Made by a program: the position numbers and the translations under genes
Shown here: in pieces, positions 1 to 11,020 of the stretch
How positions within the stretch are numbered: position 1 is the stretch's first letter
How the letters are laid out: each line of letters opens with the position of its first letter
The notes under the pieces: model-generated
What the model was told of the DNA's origin: nothing
What the model saw: only the letters and a program-made list of their open reading frames with translations
The model's database searches: none
Assembly: GCF_020520425.1 (NCBI RefSeq)
Contig: NC_079488.1
Span: 32,603,247-32,667,246, forward strand
From: Spinacia oleracea
Lineage: Eukaryota > Streptophyta > Magnoliopsida > Caryophyllales > Amaranthaceae
Direction: 5' to 3'
Length of the DNA stretch: 64,000 nt

Positions 1-673
1 AAAAGGGTATAAACCTTTGCTTTTGTCCTATGTGCCTTGATTATAGTCTTCAATTATTACAACATCAGTGAATGAAACAATAATGTCAGATGATTTCATA
101 TTCCCAACAACTAAAACTAATATTTTTAGGCTACCATATCACTGTTGAACTATGTTTTCATTACATAACTGCTAAGCTAAGTAAGAAAAAATGTCAGCAA
201 AAAGGAAAAAGAATGGATAATGGAAGTAACTTCAAAGATATTGCATAGCCTAAACTAAATTGCATTGCATAGCTGCTAAAAATAGATAGGAAATATAAGG
301 GCTGCTACAACATCATCACTGTGTTTACATTGCATTGCATAACCTAAATTAAATTGCATTGCATAACTGCTAAACTAAGTAACAACAAAATGCCATCCAA
401 CCAACTAAAATAACTTCACATTCAGTGAGAAAAGAAATACATTATAATGTTGCTTCATAATAAAGCGATCACAAAATAAACACCTGGTAACCATCACTAA
501 CTTCAAGAAAGTGGCCCGGGGTAACTGAGCTTAAACCTGCTGGAAACCCAGACTCATATGAGAAAAAGTGATACACAGATAGTGTATGTGTTATTGTTCC
601 GGTAATGTTGATGCACTTCGGTATATAAAGAAGTGTGTCTGACTTGTGAACCTGTCGGAATTTTTCCCTAGCC
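1..673. other. Intergenic AT-rich DNA, no supportable gene
   Basis: No convincing coding signal is visible. A short phrase built from ATTGCATTGCATA and TAACTGCTAAACTAAGTAA recurs near 165-190, 238-275 and 328-382, so this stretch has expanded by local duplication. A minus-strand open frame at 469-675 has no recognisable domain and was not accepted as a gene. Confidence 0.5.
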
Positions 674-2345
674 ATGCAACACCTTGCAAGAGCAACGCCA
701 TTGGCTAAGGGTTACAATACCCAACGACCAATGCATACCTGGGGTGCTCTTCTTGTGGACGGCGTGGAGACATTCCAGCAGGGGACAACCTACACTTGCA
801 CCAGATGTAAGGCAAATACCGTGTCTACTCCCAAGTAAGCTACAAACTTTAGAGTGCTTTGTTACAGACGAATACATGTAATGCTGTGTAACACTTTTGA
901 ACATGATCATTGCAGGATTACCTACAATTTCGTGGCATCTGATGGGACTGGCACGATGGAATGCACCTCATTCACTGAAGATTCTGAGAAGTTGTTCAGG
1001 ATGACGGCTGCAGACACGTTCAGGATGAAGCACAGCGTAAGCCTATCTCCCTTAGACTAACAAGTCAATCATGGAAAAAACTTGCAAAACCCATTAGAAT
1101 GTACACATGTAAAAATTTAGAAAGAAAAGGACACAACGCTACACATTTTTATCAAATTAGGCTGACCATTGAAGGAAATCAAATTTAAATTTATCAGGTT
1201 TAAACTGCAAATTACATAAGAAATGAAAGACAAACAGAGACCACACAAAGGCAGCCACACACTCCAGCATTCTAAATCAAATAACTGTAAACAACGCACA
1301 GAAAACTAGAACACAGGCAAACTCTGATCCAAGTTGCATGTTCTGGAACGTGGTCTTTAAGATTAAGTTTACTACGCATTGTAGTCCTGTTCTTTCGAAA
1401 ATTTTCCCTTTTCCAAACTTGGTAGGTAGACAACTGATTAAATTCTCCACCAAAGAGAAACAGTCAGGCATGTACTATTGTCTTTTGTGTGGGCAAAAAT
1501 GAATACACTGAACTGGCCATGAGTAAAAGGTGGATTATAGTTTATTATGATCGATGCTTAGGTTCACATATCGTCCCTTCACATGTCCAGTTAGCAAGAA
1601 TTATCTATAGGCATCACTTCTTGTATGTCTTAATCTCTAGCTGTCAAAATATAAATTTATAACTGAATGCTAATTTAATTACTTGATTCAAATGTTTCAA
1701 AGTTGTGATTCTATCAAGTTCAAAGTGTTTCTGTAAGGTGATGTCCTTTTTCCCTGGAACTTCCTACAAGACTTGCAGATGAAATTAGGAACTTAGTCAC
1801 TTATATGTATAATATTGCAGTTTGTGTTGTCTTTATTAATTCTTCAGTGTCAATTTTTTCTTCTCCCATACATAGGCTGAAACACGTTTCCTGAGTTTAA
1901 CAAACACCTATATTTCCAGGATGATGCAGTGACCTTTGAACAGCTCCAGGAAATGCTCAAGTCCAACCACTTTCTGCTGGAAATCGGTCCAACAGTGGGC
2001 CTTTCAAAGAACGGCGTGCTTGAATGGTGCTTGAAATTGATTGCTTTGGAACCAGAGGAGGCCCAAGCAGAAAATGTTGAGCATCACTTTGCTGATCAAC
2101 AGCCTGAACAGGGACCGAGTGCCAGCCAAGTGCTTGCACAAGCAATGGTCGCTAGGCAGCAGCTTGAACAACCAACACTTCGTAGGAAGCACCCTAAGTA
2201 GGCAGTGGTGACTGGAAAGCAGCCAGAGCAAGGAACCATTCCTAAAAAGAAACTGAAGCAGGAATTCATAGCTGAGCTCCATGATGCACAGGGAGTATTG
2301 CAAGGCAATCAGACGAAGAAGAGGATGAAGAGGATGACTCCTCTG
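674..2345 (+). pseudogene. RPA1-like (replication protein A large subunit) C-terminal fragment, broken
   Basis: Three exon-like blocks read in one frame: 674-834, 916-1036 and 1920-2345, with GT donors at 835 and 1037 and AG acceptors before 916 and 1920. The translation carries half of a zinc ribbon (TYTCTRCK), then YNFVASDGTGTMECTSF and EKLFRMTAADTFRMK. This matches the replication factor A C-terminal OB fold, which binds single-stranded DNA in RPA and in plant RPA1-like copies. The second half of the zinc site and all N-terminal OB folds are missing. An in-frame TAG at 2199-2201 interrupts a Gln-rich tail. After it the acidic run expected at such C termini (SDEEEDEEDDSSG) lies in another frame at about 2310-2340. 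I read this as a decayed 5'-truncated copy, although a short expressed product ending at 2201 cannot be excluded. Confidence 0.55.
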
Positions 2346-4637
2346 GTAAGTAATTCAAGTGCATCATTAGTCGTCCCTTTTGCTTAGGATGAAGAAGCTA
2401 GATCCTCTGGTCAGTAATTCAAGTCTATATGTCATCCACCCTTTTGCTTAGCTAAGCTTAATCACTTGTAAAATAATTAGTATTGTGGTTGATCTACCTT
2501 GAAAACTTGTAAGATATAGGTAGTCTCTGCTTAGCCTAGAATCAAACCCTTTAGAATTTGCGCTTAATATGTTTACGAGCCCTACGCTTCATGCCAACAG
2601 AAATAGCTTCTGTTGCAATAGTATAGAAGGTGGGGATGAAGCCTCATTACCTAGAGGTTTTTAAAGGGGACAAGCACGTAGTGCGGTGTTCTCAACAAAT
2701 ACCCCTTAAATATTTTGTAATATAAACATAACTACTCTTGTACATATTATAACTCGGGCACTACGCCGAGTACTTTATGTTTTAATTTGCACGAGTACTT
2801 TGTATCTATCTTCCATAGATCAAAATATGATGGTCACCAATTCGTACGATTCCATAACTTCGTGATTGTTTGTGTCATCTTTTACCATTTGTAATTGTTG
2901 TTTGGCTTAATGGTTGGCTCGGAGTTTTACGCTACAGATTTTGCTTACTCGCTAATTAAATATACCGAACCGATTCTAATATCTTGGGAGGTAGCGCGCG
3001 GTCCAACAACCAGTAAATAATAAAACTATAAAAGTGATCCACGATTGTTGTTGTACTGTTGTGGTAATCGGATTCAGGTGGAAATCAAACTATGCAATTT
3101 CTACTTTTTCATCCCTCTAAGGCTTTAGCCTATATATAGGGGGCTCTACTCCTCTAGACTCTCACTTGTGAATCACATAATTAATGTACGTACGTAGATG
3201 ATCTTTTTAGTATAGGCCTTGCCGTGCCACACATGTGGCTAAATTGAGCAAAGAATATTATTGGAATTTATAGGGTGTTTGATTGTGTATACAGTATACT
3301 GTTTAGTGGTTCCGATCCAGAAATTGTTTTGAGTGAGTTTTCTATTAAAAATTATTAAAAATTTAACTAAAATAAGTACTTTTTAATATGAATTAATGAA
3401 AATTAAAAAAGAACTTTTGAGGTGAATTAGAGGTGTCCTTTAAAAAAAAAGCTGAATTAGAGGTGTGTACATTTCAAACAGCTAATGAGAGTGTTTAAAT
3501 ACGAGATGTTTGGAAGAGAGTTTTCGGATGAAAAAACTAGTTTTCAAAAAAAAATCTAAAAAACATAATGCAAGAGTTGTTTGCATTAAATGTTTGAAGA
3601 AGTGAGTGTAAATCGACAACTTTTGTAAAATGTTGGCAGCTTGTGTATGGTGCAATATCGGTTTTTTATAAAAATTGTCAACTTAAAGGTTAGTGACCTA
3701 CTCTCTTCTTTTCTTTTTGTTTGTTACGTATTCCTTTTATGGTGTTTCACAATGTTTGTTACGTGGGAGAATCTTTCCTTTTATAAATTTATTATATAGT
3801 CATTTTTTTTTTGCCAACTTTTAATTTTAATTTGTCCAATTTTTTCAACTCATTAAATTTCCTTACAATTTCCAAGTATGTTAAGTTAGCAATCTGTGTG
3901 CTTTTCCATTATTGGTTCATTTTGGATTGAGGTTTTACTTTGGTTTATTTTTTTTAATAAAAAGAAAAAAGAATATTTATTATACGTTAATAAACGTGCA
4001 AAAGTCCAAACGTAATAAACAAAACGAAACGGGGGAAATAGTAGATCTTTTTGAGCATTGCTAGGTTAAAGACCTCAAATTAATTGGATGGAAGTTATAC
4101 ATTCATTTAGGCTTTATTCTCTAGACCACCTGATCTGGTCTAAAGACGTTTCCAGAAATGCATATATTTGCCAAGTGACGCTCTCCCTAAACTCATGCTA
4201 GCGATCCACTTTCATTTAAAAAAAAATGAGAAATATGGTTTGGATAATATTTGAACATGCAACCTCCAATCTCAACACTAAAACATTATCCAAATGAGTT
4301 ATAACCTTTTACGTGTTATATTTGAAAAATTAAAATTAAAATAATATATAATAATTAGCTTGTGAAAAGAAAATTAATATAATTTCATTAAAAAAATATA
4401 ACAATTAATTGTTATACACATAATAACCCGGGGTATCACCCGACCCCAAATACTAGTTCATTTACAATTAAAATCCTATGGTTACGGAGTGAAAATTAGG
4501 AAGGAAAAACAAACAAAAGTGCAACAACCTGGAACAAAAATAAATAGGCCGTAAGATATTAAGGGTTCATCACATCCAATGAGGGCGAAAAAATCAATGT
4601 TGCATGGTGAAACTACTCCGTAATATAATGTAATTAA
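2346..4637. other. Intergenic DNA with MITE and SINE relics
   Basis: No gene is seen. Around 3415-3640 there is GGTGAATTAGAGGTGT followed by GATGTTTGGAAGAGAGTTTT. Related sequence occurs inverted at about 6590-6752 at the end of a Harbinger-type MITE, so this is a diverged relic of the same family. The rest is AT-rich with T- and A-runs. Confidence 0.5.
4232..4316 (-). repeat. tRNA-related SINE-like fragment
   Basis: Read on the minus strand, the stretch starts ATAACTCATTTGGATAA and contains GAGATTGGAGGTTGCATGTTCAAAT. These resemble the A-box and B-box portions of a tRNA-derived SINE head. No poly-A tail or target-site duplication could be fixed, so the call is tentative. Confidence 0.3.
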
Positions 4638-4990
4638 GAGCAAGATTAAGGGGGTCTTATCTTAAGATGTTCTTCATATTCCATGTCAGCATTTTATTAA
4701 TATTAAATAATTATATTATTGTTAAGACTCCTTAAGATTCAATCAAATTTAGCTCTTCACCCATTAAATTATTTAAGACTTGTAAATTTATGTAAAATAT
4801 CATTTTATTTTTTAATTTAACTCACATACCAAGTCTTAAATTGAGTCTTAATTTTTCAAGACTCAGTTTAAGACTTTGATAAGACTTGTCTACTTCAATG
4901 CTACAATTTCTATTGTCTGATCTTAAGACTGATGAATCATATGTCATGTCAGCACAATTCATGTCTTAAGACTTGAGGCTGATCATGCTC
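4638..4990. mobile_element. Tourist-like MITE (PIF/Harbinger-type), TSD TAA
   Basis: Ends are GAGCAAGAT at the left and ATCATGCTC at the right, an imperfect terminal inverted repeat that continues into TCTTAAG-rich sequence on both sides. The trinucleotide TAA flanks both ends (4635-4637 and 4991-4993). The 353 bp interior is AT-rich and non-coding, with repeated TTAAGACT motifs in both orientations. Confidence 0.65.
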
Positions 4991-5777
4991 TAAGAGGGCG
5001 ACGAGAGTGCAATTTGAATATTGCTCTGATCGATAGAATAAAATTACAATATTTACATAGGGGGGGGGGGGGATAGTCCTTAGTTGTGCTATAAAATTCA
5101 TTGATAGTTTTGATCAAGTTAAATTTTAATTAAAGTTCGGGAGTGTGTTAAATCTTATTAAGGGTTATTAATTTCAAAAATTAGGCCCTAGTTTTTTTTT
5201 TTCTTTTTTTTTTAAAAAAATTTGTGGTTGAGTATCCATTGCTTTCGGCCTAGAAAAGCAAGAAGCCAAGAGTCAATAACCTTTAATTTTGCACTACATA
5301 CATAAGAGTCAATAACCTTTAACTTTGCACTACATACATTATATATTGAGGGGTATCCCTTTATCTTTTGGGTTTCTTTTGTAAATGGGTTCCCCTTCTT
5401 TTTTCCCATCTTTGAGTGTAATCTTTATAGCTTTACAGAGCTAATCAAATAAATAATGGCACCCAAGTGTGGACTGTGGAGGGAAGAATTAAGAATATGA
5501 ACACACATTCCAACGTACTCCTATCTATGTAATGTAGATTTGCACGGTCGGGTTTTGGATTAAACGCCTCCTTTTGCAGTGTTTTGCACCATTATGCATA
5601 CTTTGAGTTATTTTTGATGGATAATTTTGTGCATAAAATATGGGGGATATGCTTCATCTTTGTTCTTACTCTAGCGGTATCATATTGGATCAACGGTAGT
5701 CCTTCGACACTCCAAACAAAAATAACTCGTTGGTTTTTGTCGGTTTTCTCTCGCTTTATACTCTCATTTTCAACTAA
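4991..5777. other. Intergenic DNA with poly-G run and a 2-copy tandem repeat
   Basis: A 13-G run lies near 5061-5073. Two adjacent copies of a unit of about 36 bp (AGAGTCAATAACCTTTAA.TTTGCACTACATACAT) occupy roughly 5268-5340. No supportable gene is seen. Confidence 0.5.
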
Positions 5778-6752
5778 GGCTCTGTTTGGTTAGGAGTTAT
5801 TAGTTGTTAGCTGATAACTGGTTTGACTACCTGCTAGCGGTCAGCTATTTACATTAATTGTTTGTTTAAAAGTGTTTGTAAATTAGCTGATAATTGTTAG
5901 TTGTTTAATATGTAAACTATCATTAAATATATTGACATACTTTGTTTCTTATTGATATTAGACAAATAGTTTATTGTGTTAATTTTTTTCTCTTTATTTT
6001 TTTTAATAAACATTGACTAAATAAAAAAATTATTTTAAAAAAATTATTTTAAATTTTTTAATAATATATATTTTTCAAATAGAGAATATTACTAATGATA
6101 TTTCAAAGCATGATTGCAATATATCACTACAAAAAATTGTACTATTAACGACGGGAAATTCCGTCGCGAAAAGCCAATAATCGTTGATTAACGACGGGAT
6201 TTCCTGTCGCGAACCCGTCATAAAAGGGGTCGTCGTTAATAGAAATTCCGACGTAAATCCGTCGTAAACCCGTCGTAAAAGACATTTGCGACGGTTATTC
6301 CCGTCATTGTTTGGTTGTTAGCCCCGTCGCAAAAGGCTTTTGCGACGGAATTTTTGACCCGTCGTAATTAGGTTGTCGTTAAAGATACAAATTCTTGTAG
6401 TGTATTTCAATTGATTCAAAGTACTAATATAAAATTTATTACAACAAAAAACGAATCTAGTAAATAAGGTGAAATGAAAAAGAAAGTGTGAGTAATGTTT
6501 TTAGGAGAAAAAAAATGTAGGGCACCAAGGTTGATAGTAGTTGTAATTATAAGCAATAGTAGGATGTACAAAATAGTCATTTTCATCCACTTTCTCAAAC
6601 CTCTAATTGCAAAAAGCTTCTTTAATTTATTGAGCTTTTTCATCCCAAAACTCTCTTCCAAACACTTTCAATTAGATTTTTCTAAAGGTCAAACCTCTAA
6701 TTCACCCTAAAAATCTCGTTTTCTCTCAAATGTCTCCTAATTAAACACCCCC
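5778..6752. mobile_element. Harbinger/Tourist-type element, TSD TAA, with nested CACTA MITE
   Basis: The left end GGCTCTGTTTGGTTAGGAG pairs with the inverted right end GGGGGTGTTTAATTAGGAG. TAA flanks both sides (5775-5777, 6753-6755). The interior is non-coding and AT-rich and is split by a separate MITE at 6125-6402. Without the insert it is about 0.7 kb. The right end is related to the relic near 3415-3640. Confidence 0.65.
6125..6402. mobile_element. CACTA-type (EnSpm) MITE, TSD TAT
   Basis: It starts CACTACAAAAAATTGTA and ends as the inverted complement of CACTACAAGAATTTGTA. The direct 3 bp duplication TAT (6122-6124 and 6403-6405) is as expected for CACTA elements. Subterminal CGACGG and CCGTCG motifs repeat in both orientations, typical of transposase-binding arrays in this superfamily. 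The element is 278 bp with no coding capacity. Confidence 0.85.
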
Positions 6753-6755
6753 TAA

Positions 6756-7941
6756 GTTGCGCTATATTCACCTGATTTTTCACTTATTTTTCTGAACTTA
6801 TCATATCTGGACTTTTTTTAGTTATAAAGTGCATTTGACCAGCCTTACTTTTTCTAATGCGAATAAAGTGAACAAAACATGATCTAAATTTTATTAGGCT
6901 TAATGGCTCACATGTTTCATTTTTGGGAGCTTATAAGGGACGAAGGCACATGTACGCGTACGTAAATGTGTAGCGTTTGTATCCCATGATAGTGCTAGAT
7001 AGAAAAGTTTGAATATGTATGAGCACATAATTTTTGAACTTTTGCTTTTACTTTGAAATTGTATATGAATGTAATAAATCGTTAAAAGGAAACATAAAAA
7101 GCTTGGGATGGGACATGGATTCGAGCATGTTGGTTTAGACCTTACACTAGATAAAGATTAAAGTCATGAGTGTCATTGAATTAAAAGTATTAGAGTTCGT
7201 AAATGACATCCAATCAAATTCATCATTTTTTGGACCGACTTGCATGCCTTGTTAAGTTCACCTTATATCCAATTTTTTAGAAAACTAGTTTCGATAAGAT
7301 AAGTTCAAGAAAAATACTGCAAAGGTTAATCAAATACAATTAATTAATGATTAAAATAATTTGATAGTTACAATTTACTTTAGTTATAAATAATTTTCTG
7401 TTATCATACGAATAATTTTGATTTTTACTCCGTATAATTTTTCTTAATAATTATGTCAACTCAAATGTTACAAGTAAAAAAACTGAGGAAGATCCGTGCT
7501 TACTGCTTAATAACAATGCACTCGCATAACATACTCCGAAATGATAAAATGCTGAACGTTAAATCAAGATAGAGAAGTCCATTCAATCATCTCATACGAA
7601 GTAGTATAATAGGTCTGTAGCCCTATTTGCTATTGGTGACAAACAGGTGAATCATATTGAGCTAGATTGGTCTAGTCTAGTCATATTAAATTCAAATTTT
7701 GGTTCGCTAGAGTTATTACCATACTCCATACTCCACACTCGCTAGAGTATTTGTATGGAGATGGTTCAGATAATGTTAATTCGATTAAAGCAAATGTATT
7801 CCTGTCAAATCAATTTAAAGTTAGTAAAAAAAAATGGGATATCAAATATATGGGTCAATTTTATGAGATCAAACAGATAAATCCATTGAACTAATTACAA
7901 ATTATTAAGAAAGACAATATATACTAACCATTGTACCGTCT
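6756..7941. other. Intergenic AT-rich DNA
   Basis: No gene or bounded element is seen. A short segment near 6765-6890 (CACTTATTTTTCTGAACTTATC) resembles one in intron 9 of the receptor kinase gene (39,925-39,990), so both derive from a dispersed repeat. Confidence 0.5.
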
Positions 7942-7966
7942 ATTAGTGTAGAAAATGGATAGTACA

Positions 7967-8154
7967 TATTGGGAGTTACAAATATTAATGTGATATCAAT
8001 ATGATATTTATGTGATATTTATGTATAATTATGTATAGGCTCTTGGATTCCAAATTTCAATTGAGCGGTTACATTTCCTTGTAACTGTATATATATTTTG
8101 TTGTTGTTACGGAATACAAATCAAGTCTTTCTCCACATTTCCTATAACTTAACA
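7967..8154 (+). repeat. 5' LTR of nested copia
   Basis: It starts TATTGGGAGTTACAA and ends TAACTTAACA. It is followed directly by the TGGTATCAGAG primer site. It differs from the 3' copy at roughly a dozen positions by eye. Confidence 0.88.
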
Positions 8155-8298
8155 TGGTATCAGAGTCAATGTGACGCAAAGGTCACGGGTTCAAATCTCA
8201 TTCACCCCTCATTTTAAAGTGGAATATTTCGCGCTAGGTATGAGGAGACCTATGTTGCATCCACACTTCAAGCCCAAAGGGCTTTTATGTGAGGAGGC

Positions 8299-9210
8299 GT
8301 GATAGAGTATAAAACTAATCTTAAGGGCTTCAATCATAACATTGGCGCTTTAAAGTACTTTCTTGGTATTGAGGTAGCTCGCGGTGAAAAAAGTCTTTTT
8401 CTCTCACAACGTAAGTATACTCTTGATATTCTTACAGAGGCAGGTATGTTGGGTTGTAAACCCATCGATACTCCAATGGAGCAGAACCATAGTCTTGCTA
8501 CTGCACATGGTAATTCTACGATTGATCTGGAGCAATATCAATGTCTTGTTGGGCGCTTGGTATATTTGACAATCACCAGGCCCGAGCTTAGTTATTTTGT
8601 GCATACGTTTGCACAATTTCTCAGCGCCCCTAAGGTCGAGCATTGGGATGTTGCCCTTCGTGTATTGCGGTATTTAAAAGGAAGTTCGGGTCAAAGGTGT
8701 TTTGCTTAAAAAATGTAATGATTTGCGCTTAAATGCCTTTTGTGATAGTGATTGAGCCGCTTGTCCTTTAACTAGGCGCTCTTTGACATGCTACTTTGTG
8801 CTACTTGGGTCATCCCCTGTTTCTTGGAAGACTAAAAAGCAACCTACGGTTTCTCGTTCATCTACGAAGGCTGAGTATCGTGCCATGGCGGTCACCACTT
8901 GCGAGTTAATATGGTTGAAGTCCTTGTTGAGTTCTCTTGGGGTTACTCATTCACGTCCTATGCGATTATTTTGTGACAGTCAGGCTGCTATTCATATTGC
9001 GACGAATCCAGTCTTTCATGATCGTACAAAACATATTGAAGTAGACTGCCATTACGTTCGAGATGCATTGCAAGCGGGTACTATTAGTCCTACTTATGTT
9101 CCTTCGGGGAATCAATTGGCAGATATATTGACTAAGGCTTTGGGTCGACAACAATTCTACTATTTATTACGCAAGTTGGCATTATTGATTTACATGCTCC
9201 AACTTGAGGG
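8299..9210 (+). pseudogene. Copia reverse transcriptase C-terminus and RNase H, frameshifted
   Basis: The first frame (to 8709) reads GALKYFLGIEVARG, LSQRKYTLDILTEAGM, and VGRLVYLTITRPELSYFV, the conserved end of copia reverse transcriptase. A one-base gain in the GGTCAAAGGTGTT run near 8690-8700 shifts the frame. The expected DSDWA of RNase H then has TGA in place of tryptophan near 8752. The frame resumes from about 8783 with SWKTKKQPTVSRSSTKAEYR, LFCDSQAAIHIATNPVFH and RTKHIEVDCHYVRD, the copia RNase H core. It cannot give a functional enzyme. Confidence 0.9.
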
Positions 9211-9214
9211 GGAG

Positions 9215-9402
9215 TATTGGGAGTTACAAATATAAATGTGATATCAATATGATATTTATGTGATATTTATGTATAATTATGTATAGGCTCTTGGATTCCA
9301 AATTCCAATTGAGCGGTTACTTTTCCTTATAACTATATATCTATTTTGTTGTTGCTATGGAATACAAACCAAGCCTTTCTCCACATTTCCTTTAGCTTAA
9401 CA
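9215..9402 (+). repeat. 3' LTR of nested copia
   Basis: A purine-rich tract (CTTGAGGGGGAG) ends just before 9215. The LTR starts TATTGGGAG and ends TTAGCTTAACA, followed by the GTACA target duplication. Confidence 0.88.
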
Positions 9403-9542
9403 GTACACACTGTCATGTTATTCATGTGAGCAGTGTGTTTGTTGTTCTGTGGCAGTCTTTCATTGGCCTTATTGGTTGATGTGTTGTCCTCTTTTAGTTT
9501 GTTGTTTTACCTAGGTTAGAATATTCCTAGGGATTGTAATGA

Positions 9543-9639
<97 letters not shown>

Positions 9640-9797
9640 GGGGGGGGGGGGTGTGTGTGTGTGTGTGTGTATTCTTGATTGATGTATGCGGCTAACAAGG
9701 GAGTTGGTACACAAAATCAGTGTATTAACAAACCAAAATGAATAAAATGCAAGCAACAAGTTTGCTGTAAAAGCTTCCTAAAACTTCTGTCTTTACA
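9403..9797 (+). repeat. Remainder of the outer copia 5' LTR
   Basis: This continues the LTR begun at 7947-7966 after the nested insertion. It matches the 3' LTR (ACACTGTCAT, GTGAGCAGTGTGTTTG, CCTAGGGATTGTAATGAGC) and ends TCTTTACA at 9797. It carries a long TA microsatellite and a GT/G tract that the 3' copy mostly lacks. Confidence 0.88.
9545..9671. repeat. (TA)n, (GT)n and poly-G microsatellite inside LTR
   Basis: About 80 bp of TA dinucleotides pass into GT repeats interrupted by a run of 12 G. The matching place in the 3' LTR (13,745-13,827) has only the TA tract, so the GT/G part grew after integration or was lost in one copy. Confidence 0.9.
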
Positions 9798-9877
9798 TGG
9801 TATCAAAGCAGAAAATACTCAAAATTCACTAACAAAACCAGTCTTTTCTTGAAAGATTAGATCTTTAAGCAATCAAA

Positions 9878-10660
9878 ATGCTGGATTCTAGTGAATCTGA
9901 TGCAAACCAAAGTGGAAATGCATATGCAGACCCTTACTGCTTGGCCAATTATGACCATAGTAGATCAAATCAGCAGCTTGAAATTATCATTTTTAATGGT
10001 GAGAACTATCTAATCTGGACCAGGAGCATCAGAATGGCATCGGGTTTAAGGAACAAGCTTGGGTACATAGATGGAAAGATTAAGAGGCCATCCGTTGATT
10101 TAAGGAAATGGTACATAAATAACAATCCAGCTGTGAGAGGTCGGATACTAGCTTCAATGACTACAAGCCTTGCAAAGAGCCTTGTGTACATGAAAACCTC
10201 AAAAGAGCTATGGGATGCAGTAAAAGAGAAGTATGGACAGATTAATGCTCCTCTCTTGTATCAGTTGAAAAAGGAACTCAGTGACTTAAAACAAGAAAAT
10301 CAAGCAATTGAGAATTTTTATTCCAAGCTGAAGAAAGTGGGATCATATATCTTCTATTGAAGGTATATCCGAGTGCACTTGTGGTGGAATGACCAAGTGT
10401 ACCTGTAACATGATGAAAAAGTTGGCAGATGCTGAGTCTCTCAACAAGTTGATTCAGTTTCTTATGGCTCTCAATGAGGGTTTTGAGAATATAAGGGGAA
10501 GCTTTCTTGCTATGGAGCCTTTGCCTCCAGTTAACAGGGCTTTCATCTTGTCCAACACCAAGAGAAGCAGAAGGAGATCACTGGAAACACGAATATCAAC
10601 AATGAGATGAGTGCAATTAGTGTGAAGAAGCAATTTGTGAATATTTAGCAGAAGAGGGAA
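9878..10660 (+). pseudogene. Copia gag, broken
   Basis: The start codon at 9878 opens a frame with IIFNGENYLIWTRSIRMA, typical of the N-terminal copia gag region, then KELWDAVKEKYGQ and LYQLKKELSDLKQ, typical of the UBN2-type gag core. The frame stops at 10,360. Related sequence resumes at 10,389 (IQFLMALNEGFENIRGSFLAM) and stops again at 10,610. Gag forms the virus-like particle of the retrotransposon, and this copy is not functional. Confidence 0.85.
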
Positions 10661-10675
10661 TCGAAAGAAGCAAAA

Positions 10676-11020
10676 ATGAGAAAGAAATGTGACCATTGCT
10701 CAATGAAGGGACACACTAAGGATGAGTATTTTCAGTTGGTGGGTTACCCAGATTGGTTCAAAAACCCTTCCAAAGCAAAAACAACTCAGAAGACAGCAAC
10801 AAATGTGAACAAGAAGACCAATGAGTATGTAGGGGAGACTCCTCTTGACAAGAATGTTGAGCAAGGTGAAACCAGTGGATCAAAGACATATGCAACACTT
10901 ATCTCTACTCTGATGCAAGAAGTGATGAAGGCATTGAGTGAGAAACAACACTTGGCGAACTTTGCAGGTAATCTCTTGGCCTCAAATGTAGGACATTATT
11001 TCCAACTTTTTGACCCATAA
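10676..11020 (+). pseudogene. Copia gag zinc knuckle region
   Basis: The frame reads CDHCSMKGHTKDEYFQLVGY. The family pattern is C-x2-C-x4-H-x4-C followed by GYPDW. Here the last cysteine has become tyrosine (DEY), so the zinc site has lost a ligand. The frame ends at 11,020 just before the protease. Confidence 0.85.

Larger units (their letters stand above)
7967..9402 (+). mobile_element. Nested, internally deleted copia element, TSD GTACA
   Basis: It is flanked by GTACA at 7962-7966 and 9403-9407. Two 188 bp LTRs (7967-8154, 9215-9402) enclose only a leader and the C-terminal reverse transcriptase/RNase H region. gag, protease, integrase and most of the polymerase are absent. A primer-binding site TGGTATCAGAG begins at 8155. 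Because it sits inside the 5' LTR of the outer copia, it inserted later. Confidence 0.92.

Noticed and set aside
469..675. Minus-strand 68-codon frame
   Set aside because: No recognisable domain and it abuts the RPA1-like coding strand; shadow or chance frame.
9511..9759. Frame with Tyr-Ile and Thr-His repeats
   Set aside because: Translation of the TA and GT microsatellites inside the LTR.
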